This document shows positions 36,111 to 44,725 of a stretch of DNA of 64,000 nt, one piece after another (the first letter of the stretch is position 1; the number at the start of each line of letters is the position of its first letter). The notes beneath the pieces were generated by a model, which made no database searches, had not been told where the DNA came from, and worked only from the letters and a program-made list of their open reading frames with translations. Position numbers and translations under genes: made by a program. This stretch comes from Alginatibacterium sediminis (GTDB taxonomy: Bacteria; Pseudomonadota; Gammaproteobacteria; Enterobacterales; Celerinatantimonadaceae). The stretch spans positions 993,755 through 1,057,754 of the forward strand of contig NZ_RAQO01000004.1 in assembly GCF_003610775.1 (NCBI RefSeq), in the 5' to 3' direction.

Positions 36111-37844
36111 TTAATTAGTCAGTAAATACACAAGCGCTAGGGCTAAACCTAAGCTGGTACATTTCCAGAACAACAGCGGATTGCGCTCCATAATCGGCAA
36201 ATGTTTACGTTTCAGAAAGTCTTCGCTGGGTTGGCGAAGTTCAAGCAGAAACTCTGATATCTCTTGATAACGATGGTTAGGTTTCGGATGCAAGGCTTTG
36301 CGCAGGGTTTCGTCAACCCAGATAGGAATTTCTCGTTCGTCATCAAGTACCGATACATACGCCAGTTTGTTTTGCGCTGCACGGGTACGGCTTTTTGGGA
36401 CTTGTGCACCATATGGCAGACGCGCACTCAACATTTGATAGCAAATAACTGCCAAGGAGAATAGATCCGCATTTACTCCACCGGGTTCCCCGAGAAAATA
36501 CTCAGGCGCCGTATACTGAACACTGCCGTTTATTTGATTTGCGCATGTAGAATTCATAGCATCACTGACGCCTGATACATATGCAGCGCCCAGATCGATT
36601 ATTTTTACTCGCCCGTCTTTATCAATAATAATGTTCTCAGGCCGAAGATCTTGATGCAGTATTTGAGATCTGTGCAAGGACTGCAGCCCCCAAGCAACTT
36701 GCTCAATAATGTCACGAACTTGCTCAAGCTTAGGCTCAGGGTGATCGCGCATCCACTGCGCTAAACTCTGACCCGTTACATATTCCAACACCACGTAAAG
36801 ATAGTTACGTTGGTGATTTAAACTAGGAGCACTCTGCACATATTTATTACTGACTTTGCGCGCAAGCCACTCTTCAAGTACCAAACGCTCTAGATGTTCA
36901 GGGTCATTTTCTTGCTCTATAGATGGTGCTTTTAGCACCAAAAGGGGACTTTTCTCATCGTCGGCTAACTGTGTCAAGTAAACATGACTTCGAGCACTGC
37001 TATACAGTTTCTTGATAATTTTATAGCCGTCAAATTCGCAAGGTGTTTCTAGCACCGGGGGAATTTCTAGCTGATTAAGATCGTCTATAAACCGACGTGC
37101 AGCACTAGCAGGAACAGACTTAACTTTGATGATCTGCAAGCTCAAATTGTCATCGCTACCGTTATCAACGGCCAAATTAACCAAAGTTTGGGCAAGTTGC
37201 TCGATGTCTTTAGTTGTGTTTTCTAAGGTTTGGATATGTTGCGCTAGATCCAGAAACTCATATACGCCGTCGGTGGCAAGAACAAAGGTATCACCGACTT
37301 CAATTGCACAACTATCGCTGTCTATCGTGAGCTGTAAGTCACAACCCATTGCACGGCTAAGATAGCTTTGTTCGGAAGACTCCCATACTCGGTGATCATG
37401 GGTTAATTGTTCAATGGCGCCAGCGCGAATCCGATAAATGCGCGAATCACCAACGTGGAACCAATAGGCAGAGCGTTCATGAAGTACCAAGCCACTAAAA
37501 GTACAAACGTAACCCCGATCACTTTGATAACGACCCGGCCCTTCTTGAGAGCGAGCGTATAGGCGAGCATTAACCGCTTGTAAGGCACTTTTAGCAGAAC
37601 TTTGAATACTTGAGCTTGGAGAAGTGGCGTAATAGTCGTCGAAAAAATCCTCGACACAACATTGGCTTGCAATAGCGGAATACTCACTACTACTCACGCC
37701 ATCTGCAATAGCCCAGCTTAACCCCTTAATACTGGCAGCCAAGGGTTTAGGCCGATAACAATCAACATAATCTTGATTACTTGCTTTACGACCGGCCACG
37801 CTATAGTGACCTGAAACAACTTTAAGTTGCGTTTCTATCGGCAT
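36111..37844 (-). CDS. PP2C-type phosphatase fused to serine/threonine kinase
   Basis: The 577-residue protein joins an N-terminal PP2C phosphatase (about residues 1-245, with WAIADGVSSSEYS, HVGDSRIY and LATDGVYEF) to a kinase domain (about 265-535). The kinase has catalytic lysine in LVLKAPS, HQDLRPENIII and a DLG in place of DFG. A C-terminal membrane anchor follows (about 553-572). The HQD and DLG variants keep the key aspartates, so it may be active. The start is set at 37844 because the alternative GTG lies inside a hairpin stem. Similar fusions occur in nitrate/nitrite assimilation loci, and here FNT is immediately upstream. Confidence 0.9.
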   Translation of the reverse strand: MPIETQLKVVSGHYSVAGRKASNQDYVDCYRPKPLAASIKGLSWAIADGVSSSEYSAIASQCCVEDFFDDYYATSPSSSIQSSAKSALQAVNARLYARSQEGPGRYQSDRGYVCTFSGLVLHERSAYWFHVGDSRIYRIRAGAIEQLTHDHRVWESSEQSYLSRAMGCDLQLTIDSDSCAIEVGDTFVLATDGVYEFLDLAQHIQTLENTTKDIEQLAQTLVNLAVDNGSDDNLSLQIIKVKSVPASAARRFIDDLNQLEIPPVLETPCEFDGYKIIKKLYSSARSHVYLTQLADDEKSPLLVLKAPSIEQENDPEHLERLVLEEWLARKVSNKYVQSAPSLNHQRNYLYVVLEYVTGQSLAQWMRDHPEPKLEQVRDIIEQVAWGLQSLHRSQILHQDLRPENIIIDKDGRVKIIDLGAAYVSGVSDAMNSTCANQINGSVQYTAPEYFLGEPGGVNADLFSLAVICYQMLSARLPYGAQVPKSRTRAAQNKLAYVSVLDDEREIPIWVDETLRKALHPKPNHRYQEISEFLLELRQPSEDFLKRKHLPIMERNPLLFWKCTSLGLALALVYLLTN

Positions 37845-37852
37845 AATGACAA

Positions 37853-37873
37853 AGCCCACGCTACACGTGGGCT
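37853..37873 (-). terminator. Hairpin between the FNT gene and the PP2C-kinase gene
   Basis: AGCCCACG and CGTGGGCT pair perfectly around a five-base loop, seven bases after the FNT stop and nine bases before the PP2C-kinase ATG. On the minus strand only TTTGT follows, so this is at most a partial terminator or an RNA-stability element. It could lower expression of the downstream genes. Confidence 0.55.
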
Positions 37874-37880
37874 ATCAACC

Positions 37881-38723
37881 TTAGGCCGTTTTAGCGTTAA
37901 TTGGGGCCGAAGTTTTAGCAACGCGCTTCGGCGCAGTGCGTACATGCGTGGTATAAAGCGTTAAGCCAGTAAATGCCAAACCACCCACTAAGTTACCTAA
38001 TACGGTTGGAATTTCGTTCCAAACGAGGTAATCCATAACTGAAAAGTCACCACCCATGATCATGCCTGATGGGAACAAGAACATGTTTACAACAGAGTGC
38101 TCAAATGCCATATAGAAGAACAACATAATAGGCATCCACATTGCGATAACTTTGCCACTTACATTGGTTGAAATCATTGCTCCAACAACACCCATGGAAA
38201 CCATCCAGTTACACAACACGCCACGGAAAAAGATTGTCATCCAACCTGCAAATCCATACTCCGCATAGCCCAAGGTACGCGCTTCACCTACCCCTGCTAT
38301 TTTCTGGCCAACAGCACCCGGTTCAATCGAGAAGCCGTAGGTAAATACAAAGGCCATAATAAACGCAACCGTTAGTGCGCCGGCAAAGTTACCTACAAAT
38401 ACTAATCCCCAATTACGCAATACGCCATTAACCGTTACCCCAGGGCGTTTATCTAGTAAGGCTAAAGGTGCCAATACAAAAACCCCAGTTAGCAAATCAA
38501 ATCCCATCAGGTACAACATGCAAAAACCAACCGGGAATAAAATTGAACCGGCTAAAAACGACCCCGTTTGCACAGAAACGGTAATCGCAAATACTGCAGC
38601 TAAGGCTAAGATAGCGCCAGCCATAAATGCACGAATTAAGGTGTCTCGAGTGGACATAAATATTTTGGATTCACCGGCGTCAACCATCTTTGTAACAAAC
38701 TCTGCGGGGGCTAAATATGACAT
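37881..38723 (-). CDS. Formate/nitrite transporter (FNT) family channel
   Basis: The 280-residue protein has six membrane segments and the FNT signatures GSILFPVGFCMLYLMGFDLLTG and GVLCNWMVSMGV, plus MAFEHSVVNMFLFP with the central histidine. FNT channels move formate, nitrite or related small anions across the inner membrane. The following PP2C-kinase and cyanase genes suggest nitrite (or possibly cyanate) rather than formate. It is probably the first gene of the three. Confidence 0.9.
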   Translation of the reverse strand: MSYLAPAEFVTKMVDAGESKIFMSTRDTLIRAFMAGAILALAAVFAITVSVQTGSFLAGSILFPVGFCMLYLMGFDLLTGVFVLAPLALLDKRPGVTVNGVLRNWGLVFVGNFAGALTVAFIMAFVFTYGFSIEPGAVGQKIAGVGEARTLGYAEYGFAGWMTIFFRGVLCNWMVSMGVVGAMISTNVSGKVIAMWMPIMLFFYMAFEHSVVNMFLFPSGMIMGGDFSVMDYLVWNEIPTVLGNLVGGLAFTGLTLYTTHVRTAPKRVAKTSAPINAKTA

Positions 38724-39225
38724 AGCAACACTTCCTTATGTTTAAAACTCAACGCTTTATATGCGCTGAAAAAGTAGACCTACATCACACTTTGCAACTG
38801 GCGTTCCATAAATTTCACATTTACCTACAAAGAGGTGTGTTTTTTTAACAATTATTGTTTAAATAGTCTATTTTGCGGTGTTATTAACCATTTTTTTCTA
38901 CAAAAGGGTGCAGAATTTACGCTATCAATGTGTTGAACTGCTCCTGAACAGTGCTAACACGCACCATAGTGGACACGGTTCTCAAATTAAGAGAGTGATT
39001 TTTAGCGCGCTTTGATGTTACAGAGGAGAAATTGCTGATGCTAAGCTTAAACTAAGTGTTGTTTACTTAGAATCGATAAGGTCTGCCATTGACAAAAGGC
39101 TAAGGCTCAATCAATAGACAAACACTACTAACCAAGGTTTACAGTTCAGAGCTCAGTTTCAGGTTTTGGTCAAATCAATAAGAAACTGTAATTACAAAAT
39201 CGCAATTCACAACTGGAAATTATGC
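38724..39225. other. Gap upstream of the FNT gene
   Basis: About 500 AT-rich bases without a convincing gene. They contain the FNT promoter and the 3' flank of the LacI gene. CTAAGT-N7-ACTTAG near 39051-39069 is a weak inverted repeat without a T-run. I find no clear FNR, NtrC or NarL site by eye. Confidence 0.4.
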
Positions 39226-40233
39226 TTAGGCTTTGAATTCGCATGTCGACTGCCGAACCACTAAGTTAGGCTCGATCATAACCACTGTTTCGGTTTCAGA
39301 TGAACCCAAGATTCTCTTGATAAGTGTTTTGACCGCCAGCTCAGCCAACTCAGAAATATGTTGATTCACTGTAGTTAACGGGGGATTGAAATACTCTGAA
39401 AGCGAAATATTATCGTAACCCACTATCGATAAATCTTCAGGGATACGTAACCCCATTTGAGACGCAACACTAATTGCTGCCATCGCCATGACATCATTAG
39501 CCACAAATACAGCTGACGGAGGTTCACGAAGGCTCAACAGTTTTTTAATCGCCGCGGCCCCGCCTTCACATTCAAGGTCGGATTCGATAACCAAATCGCG
39601 ATTTATGGGTAAGCTTGCATCGCGTAAAGCCTGACAATAGCCATCGAAACGTTGCTTTGCCGGTAGTTTGTTTTCAGGTCCTCCAATGTGGGCAATTCGA
39701 GTATGACCTAAGTTAATTAGATGCTCAGTGGCAATGAGTCCACCTCGGTAAGAATGGTCTTGAATTTTATCAATGTACTTAACCGTAGGGCCTGAATCGA
39801 GAACCACCATTGGTAACTTTTTCTGTCCTGCAATTGTTGAAAATGTGACATCGTCATAAGTGGTGCACAGAACAAGTATTCCGTCTACTTGCCTCTGACT
39901 GAGAACCTGAATGTATGATTTAGTTTTTATTGGATTTTTTTCGGTGTTACAGAGAATTAAGTCATAGCCTATTTCATGGCAATATTTTTGTGCTGCACTT
40001 ATTATTTCGGCGTAAAAGGGATTGTCTGTTGAGGTTACTATCATGCCTAAACTTTTGGTCGTTTTGACCTTTAAGCTTCTGGCAACAACACTTGGTTGGT
40101 AGTGAAGAGCTTCCGCAGCTTCTTTGACTTTACGCTGAGTTTCACTGGAAACAAAACGCGTATTATTGAGAACATGCGAAACCGTAGATTTTGATACTCC
40201 AGCTAGTTTTGCTACGTCAAGGATTGCTGCCAC
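39226..40233 (-). CDS. RbsR-type LacI-family regulator
   Basis: The 335-residue protein has the LacI helix-turn-helix ILDVAKLAGVSKSTVSHVLNN and hinge YQPSVVARSLK, then a sugar-binding domain with VTSTDNPFYAEII and YDNISLSEYFNPPLTTV. The start is a GTG with AAAGGGAATTAG upstream. A LacI-type operator lies 13 bases before the start, suggesting autoregulation. It is downstream of the Rbs-type importer genes on the same strand, so it most likely controls them. Confidence 0.88.
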   Translation of the reverse strand: MAAILDVAKLAGVSKSTVSHVLNNTRFVSSETQRKVKEAAEALHYQPSVVARSLKVKTTKSLGMIVTSTDNPFYAEIISAAQKYCHEIGYDLILCNTEKNPIKTKSYIQVLSQRQVDGILVLCTTYDDVTFSTIAGQKKLPMVVLDSGPTVKYIDKIQDHSYRGGLIATEHLINLGHTRIAHIGGPENKLPAKQRFDGYCQALRDASLPINRDLVIESDLECEGGAAAIKKLLSLREPPSAVFVANDVMAMAAISVASQMGLRIPEDLSIVGYDNISLSEYFNPPLTTVNQHISELAELAVKTLIKRILGSSETETVVMIEPNLVVRQSTCEFKA

Positions 40234-40245
40234 TCTAATTCCCTT

Positions 40246-40259
40246 TGTTATCGTTAACT
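40246..40259. promoter_or_regulatory. LacI-type operator upstream of the RbsR-type gene
   Basis: TGTTATCGTTAACT matches the TGTTAnCGnTAACA pattern at 11 of 12 defined positions. It sits just before the regulator's ribosome site. Confidence 0.55.
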
Positions 40260-40425
40260 TTCAAACCAATAAAGCATTATCAGCTTGTATTTAGCTATAT
40301 CAATCAGAACAAAGTCAGCCCGATTCTGATTCATTGACCCCAACTCTACACCATGACTTAAAGCGTAAAATTCAGTTAATGCTAACACGAACTAGGGTGG
40401 TGTTTGAAACGAAGCAAAATTATAA

Positions 40426-40446
40426 GGCAAGCTGCTTCAACTTGCC
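40426..40446 (-). terminator. Weak terminator after the permease gene
   Basis: On the minus strand GGCAAG pairs with CTTGCC around a nine-base loop, followed by TTATAATTTTG. It begins 21 bases after the permease stop and would separate it from the regulator gene. Confidence 0.45.
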
Positions 40447-40466
40447 GCATTAACGTTATACAAAAA

Positions 40467-41468
40467 CTAAGACCCCGTCGTCATCTTCTCTCGATAGTGA
40501 TCTAAGACGACGGCAACAATGATGACCACCCCTGTTATCATCTGTCGCATGAAGTCATTTAGGCCTAATAAAATTAGACCATTGGCTAGGACACCAATGA
40601 TAAATGCGCCCAGTAAGGTTCCATAAACACTGCCCCGTCCGCCCATAAGGCTAGTACCCCCGATTATAACTGCAGCGATTGCATTAAGTTCGAAACCAAT
40701 ACCCGCAATTGGGCTTGAAATGTTAAGCCTTGCCATATATACAATGCCCGCAATACCAGCCATTAAACCACAAATGGTATACGCCATAACTTTGTACCAA
40801 AATACCGGATGACCCGCTAAGCGAACAGCTTCCTCATTGTTTCCAATTCCATATATCATTCTGCCAAAAACTGTTTTGTGGAGAACAAACCCAGCAATAC
40901 CGACCAGTAGCAGAGCCACCAAGAACACCACTGGAATACCAAATAGTGAGGCGGAACCAAAATCATTGAATTGTTCAGGGAATGAATAAATAGTCTGGGC
41001 TTCAGAAATATGTAGGGCTCCTCCTCGAGCAATATTCAGCATACCAAGCGTGATTATAAATGAAGGCAAGCCCCAATAAGCACTGATCAAACCATTTAAA
41101 AGGCCACACAAGGTTCCTGCAAGCAAGGACGCAATAACTGCCAGAAAAATTGCAGTATTAGCATCTAGCCCTTCGATGGTTATAACTTTTCCTGCAACTA
41201 CGCATGCAAATGCTAAAACCGACCCGACAGAAAGGTCGATTCCGGCAATAAGAATCACAAAGGTAAGACCTACAGCTAAGATTAGATTGATTGTAATTTG
41301 AGTAAGAATGTTGGTTATATTATTGGGCGCTAAAAAGTGTTCGGTCGTTATCGAAAAGATTAAAATTAACACTAACAGCGCTATTCCAATCCCTGCATCA
41401 CGAACTATCGCTTTCAATGACATTTTCTTGTGTTGGGCTGGCATATCAATTTTCATTTCACTTTGCAT
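40467..41468 (-). CDS. rbsC: Rbs-type monosaccharide ABC permease
   Basis: The 333-residue membrane protein has about ten hydrophobic segments and the RbsC pattern LAVGLTFVILIAGIDLSVGS and AAVIIGGTSLMGGRGSVYGTLLGA (conserved EAA-like loop). The start at 41468 is chosen because AAGG lies nine bases upstream. A GTG at 41486 overlapping the rbsA stop is the alternative. It would import a monosaccharide with RbsA and RbsB. The symbol denotes family only; ribose is not proven because rbsK and rbsD are absent. Confidence 0.85.
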   Translation of the reverse strand: MQSEMKIDMPAQHKKMSLKAIVRDAGIGIALLVLILIFSITTEHFLAPNNITNILTQITINLILAVGLTFVILIAGIDLSVGSVLAFACVVAGKVITIEGLDANTAIFLAVIASLLAGTLCGLLNGLISAYWGLPSFIITLGMLNIARGGALHISEAQTIYSFPEQFNDFGSASLFGIPVVFLVALLLVGIAGFVLHKTVFGRMIYGIGNNEEAVRLAGHPVFWYKVMAYTICGLMAGIAGIVYMARLNISSPIAGIGFELNAIAAVIIGGTSLMGGRGSVYGTLLGAFIIGVLANGLILLGLNDFMRQMITGVVIIVAVVLDHYREKMTTGS

Positions 41469-41482
41469 TTGTTGTCGCCTTA

Positions 41483-43033
41483 TCACATATTCTTGTATGC
41501 TAATTGGAGTATTTCTTCTTGGCTAAAGCTTTGCTGCTCAAGCTCACCAGTCACTTGATGGTTAGATAAAACAAGGATGCGGTCGCAAAGTGTCATTAAT
41601 TCCGGAAGTTCTGAGGACACAACAATTAGCGCCATACCATCAAGAGCTAAACTACGTAAAATCGAATAAATTTCGGCCTTTGCACCGACGTCAACACCTC
41701 GTGTAGGCTCGTCTAACATGAGCAACTTGGGGTTTGTCGAGAGCCATTTTGCTAGGACTACCTTTTGTTGGTTTCCCCCCGACAAACTTGCAACATTGTC
41801 TTTAAGTTTTCCAAATCTCAATCCAAGTTTTTTGGCAAAATCAGCGGCCAACTGATTTTCTTTTTCAAAATCCATTAGACCCGCATTAGAAACCTGAGAA
41901 ATACTTGCCAATGAGCTATTAGTCGCTATTGACATATCCAAAATCAAACCTTCGTCTTTGCGGTCTTCGGTTACGAAGGCGAGCCTTGCATTGACCGCAT
42001 CGCGGGGGTTTTTGAACTCAACCGGAAGGCCATCAATAAGTACCTGTCCACTGATTTTCTCTTGAAGAGCAAAAATGGTGCGTAAAATCTCCGTACGCCC
42101 CGCCCCGACTAGTCCAGCGATTCCTACGATCTCACCTTTGCGCACACAGAAGTTAATGCCTTCGGCATTTGGGGATTGAGGAATGACTAGATTTTTTACT
42201 TCGAGGGCAATTGACCCAAAATGCTTTTGATTGGATTGTTGGGCCATTACTTGCTCTAGGGCTTTACCTACCATCAAACTCACGACATCTTGGGGATTGG
42301 TGTCCTTAATCTCTTTAGTGGTGATTGTTTTTCCATTTCTAAAAATAGTAACGCGGTCACATATATTAAAAACTTCATTAAGATGGTGTGAAATAAAGAC
42401 AACAGTGACCCCACTGTGCTTAATTTTTTCTAGAATGGTGAAGAGTTTCTCAACTTCTCGCTGTGTCAATGTTGCGGTCGGTTCGTCGAGAATTAAAATG
42501 TCGCTTTTGAATTCTAAAGCTCTGGCTATCTCAACAAGTTGGCGATGTGCAATGCCTAGTTCACTAATTTTTGTGGTCACCTCAATATCGCCAAGACCTA
42601 CGGTATCCATTGCCAGACGGGCACGTTGATGCATCTTTTTTTTGTCCAAGGTCCCCAGTTTGGTTTTTGGAAGGGACTCAAAACAAATATTCTCTGCAAT
42701 ACTTAGATAGGTCAGTAAATTAAACTCTTGATGGACAACTTGAATGCCAGATTGTTTAGCCGATTTAGGTGAGTTTGGCTTGTAAATGTTGTCTTTCAAG
42801 ATAATGTCACCATCATCGTAATGGTAAACACCAGTGAGAATTTTGGTAAGCGTTGATTTTCCAGCTCCATTTTCTCCGACCAAGGCATGGGTCTCCCCTT
42901 TAACAAGATCGAAATTGACACCCTGAAGGGCTTTTACCCCACCAAAGTTTTTACAAAGGTTTTTAACACTAAGAATTCTTGAGTCATTATTTTCTTTGCT
43001 TGTAGCTAATGTTTCTATAGATGCTGCCAACAT
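41483..43033 (-). CDS. rbsA: Rbs-type sugar ABC importer ATPase with two cassettes
   Basis: The 516-residue protein has two ABC domains. The first has Walker A GENGAGKST and a LVEIARALEFKSDILILDEPTATL region. The second has the degenerate Walker A (GLVGAGRTE) typical of RbsA/XylG and signature LSGGNQQKVVLAKWL. It powers import through RbsC. It lies 89 bases after rbsB and overlaps the next gene's region by a few bases, indicating an operon. Confidence 0.92.
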   Translation of the reverse strand: MLAASIETLATSKENNDSRILSVKNLCKNFGGVKALQGVNFDLVKGETHALVGENGAGKSTLTKILTGVYHYDDGDIILKDNIYKPNSPKSAKQSGIQVVHQEFNLLTYLSIAENICFESLPKTKLGTLDKKKMHQRARLAMDTVGLGDIEVTTKISELGIAHRQLVEIARALEFKSDILILDEPTATLTQREVEKLFTILEKIKHSGVTVVFISHHLNEVFNICDRVTIFRNGKTITTKEIKDTNPQDVVSLMVGKALEQVMAQQSNQKHFGSIALEVKNLVIPQSPNAEGINFCVRKGEIVGIAGLVGAGRTEILRTIFALQEKISGQVLIDGLPVEFKNPRDAVNARLAFVTEDRKDEGLILDMSIATNSSLASISQVSNAGLMDFEKENQLAADFAKKLGLRFGKLKDNVASLSGGNQQKVVLAKWLSTNPKLLMLDEPTRGVDVGAKAEIYSILRSLALDGMALIVVSSELPELMTLCDRILVLSNHQVTGELEQQSFSQEEILQLAYKNM

Positions 43034-43122
43034 AACTAACCCTTAAAACATCTTAATTGCTTACATTCTGTCCTTGCGACTTACACAGCTCAATCGATCC
43101 CATGCAAGTCGCTAATGTTCTG

Positions 43123-44049
43123 CTATTTACTTGCTTCAACAAGTTTTATATCAGTTTTAATCCAACCGCTAAGCTCGGGCCCGCCACGGTGAACGGCTAG
43201 TCCTTTCTCAATAGCATTTGCTGCCATATCTCTACCAAACTGGTCAACGGTTGCAAGTAGGCGTCCGTCGGCAAGCATTGGGCCAACCGCGGGAATGTTA
43301 TCAAAAGCCACAACTTGAATATCCTTCGCTCGACCAGCGGCTTCTAAGGCTTTAATAACGCCAATTGCCATTGAATCATTGGCTGCCATAACACCTTGAA
43401 TATCAGGATTTGCAGTCAACATATTAGAAAATACAGAGTTTGCTTCTTCTGTTTCCCAATGTGCTGTGCTGCTAGCGAGAAGCTCTAGGTCATGTTCTTC
43501 AATTGCATCCATAAACCCTTTTTTACGCTCAATCGCATTGTCAGCACCTGGGTTACCTTCAATAATGACTACTTTGCCACCTGCTCCCAGTTTGTTAGCT
43601 AAAGCTACCCCTGCCAATTTTGCTCCACTGCGATTGTCGGGTCCCACAAACGCCAATTCTAAGTTTTGCTTTTTCTTTGCGTCTGCATCTAAAGACACAT
43701 CAAAGTTAATAACAACGATACCGGCTTCGATTGCTTTTTTAAGAGGACGAATCATCGCGCGAGAATCAGCAGGTGCAACTACAATAATATCGACCTCTTG
43801 CGTGATAAAGTTTTCTACCGCGTTTATTTGAGATTGAAAGTCGGTTTCATTTTGCATGCCGACAGCTTTCAGAACGTAGTCGCCTCTGCTTTTCTCATGC
43901 TCTTTAGTCCCTTCGAGCATATCCCTAAAAAACTCATTCGCCAGAGACTTCATTATCAAGCCTACAACTGGTTTTTCTTCCGCATATGCAACACCAGAAC
44001 ACAGCGATGCTATTAACATTAACGAGCCTATATTTTTTAACATTGTCAT
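43123..44049 (-). CDS. rbsB: Rbs-type periplasmic sugar-binding protein
   Basis: From the ATG at 44049 the protein is 308 residues. It starts with a signal peptide (hydrophobic run, cleavage near AYAEE) and has the type I periplasmic binding fold: VGLIMKSLANEFFRDMLEG, IIVVAPADSRAM, GVMAANDSMAIGVIKALEAAG. It captures a monosaccharide. Candidates are xylose, ribose or another sugar from hemicellulose, given the xylanase next door. An upstream ATG at 44067 cannot be excluded. A LacI-type site at 44067-44080 overlaps the 5' end. Confidence 0.88.
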   Translation of the reverse strand: MTMLKNIGSLMLIASLCSGVAYAEEKPVVGLIMKSLANEFFRDMLEGTKEHEKSRGDYVLKAVGMQNETDFQSQINAVENFITQEVDIIVVAPADSRAMIRPLKKAIEAGIVVINFDVSLDADAKKKQNLELAFVGPDNRSGAKLAGVALANKLGAGGKVVIIEGNPGADNAIERKKGFMDAIEEHDLELLASSTAHWETEEANSVFSNMLTANPDIQGVMAANDSMAIGVIKALEAAGRAKDIQVVAFDNIPAVGPMLADGRLLATVDQFGRDMAANAIEKGLAVHRGGPELSGWIKTDIKLVEASK

Positions 44050-44066
44050 AATAAATATCCATTTCA

Positions 44067-44080
44067 TTTTAGCGTTATCA
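44067..44080. promoter_or_regulatory. LacI-type operator at the rbsB start
   Basis: On the minus strand TGATAACGCTAAAA matches TGTTAACGCTAACA at 12 of 14 positions. It lies just upstream of the rbsB start codon. Confidence 0.5.
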
Positions 44081-44491
44081 GGGTACGTTTATTTTAAAGT
44101 TCATGCTTTCTGACGACATCTTACTCAGAAAACCGGTTGCGCGACCGGTTTCCTACATTAAACTTCGACAAGTCACTGTCAACACACTTTGCTTTTCGCT
44201 ATATATTTTTGTGATGTAAACGACGAATTTATTGCGTATTTGTTAACTTCCACCTAAATACTGTGAGTAAGAACAAGGCATAAATTTCTTTTACGCTTCA
44301 TAAATCCTGTTCGGAAATTTTCTTAATCTTAAACTCAAGTTTGTTGATAAATGGCTTTACCAAAGAATCCTTTGGGCTGTTGTAGAAGTACCTATAAGGG
44401 GATTTTTTCGGTCGACAACGACGCTAGTAAGCTTTAGCCCATGGAGGGCATAATTGGCTGACGTGGGCTCGGGGCTAGCATTTTGGATACA

Positions 44492-44505
44492 AGCTAACGT
44501 TAACT
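44492..44505. promoter_or_regulatory. LacI-type palindrome far upstream of rbsB
   Basis: AGCTAACGTTAACT is a palindrome around CG in the same style as the other sites. It lies about 440 bases upstream of the rbsB start, suitable for an upstream looping site or an unseen promoter. Confidence 0.45.
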
Positions 44506-44558
44506 TGTGAAGCTCAAGAGATTGAAACTTGATTATCTCAATCTAGATTGATGACTTG

Positions 44559-44570
44559 ATTAACGTTAAT
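44559..44570. promoter_or_regulatory. LacI-type perfect palindrome
   Basis: ATTAACGTTAAT is a perfect 12-base palindrome centred on CG, 66 bases from the previous one. It could serve as a partner site. Confidence 0.5.
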
Positions 44571-44725
44571 GGAGTTATTTTACGATTGATCATTTAAATG
44601 AATTTCTCATCTCATGACCCGTTTGAAATTCTGTACTGCTTTAACTAAGCAGGCTATGACCTTGAACCACCCTATAACAACGAACAGTAGATGCAGCTCA
44701 AGGCACATGTGTTCTTCAAACAGCT

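Larger units (their letters stand above)
44068..44725. other. Long gene-less stretch between rbsB and the GH10 gene
   Basis: This is the longest non-coding interval in the window (about 650 bases). I see no supported gene. It contains the rbsB promoter region and three LacI-type palindromes (44067, 44492, 44559), and a small RNA is possible but not shown. Confidence 0.5.

Noticed and set aside
40374-40387. Another LacI-type operator (AGTTAATGCTAACA)
   Set aside because: The central CG is replaced by TG and it lies beyond the 5' end of the regulator in a region with better sites; kept only as a weak possibility.
42231-42629. Plus-strand frame opposite the rbsA-type ATPase
   Set aside because: It is antisense to a clear ABC ATPase and lacks any start signal or family pattern.
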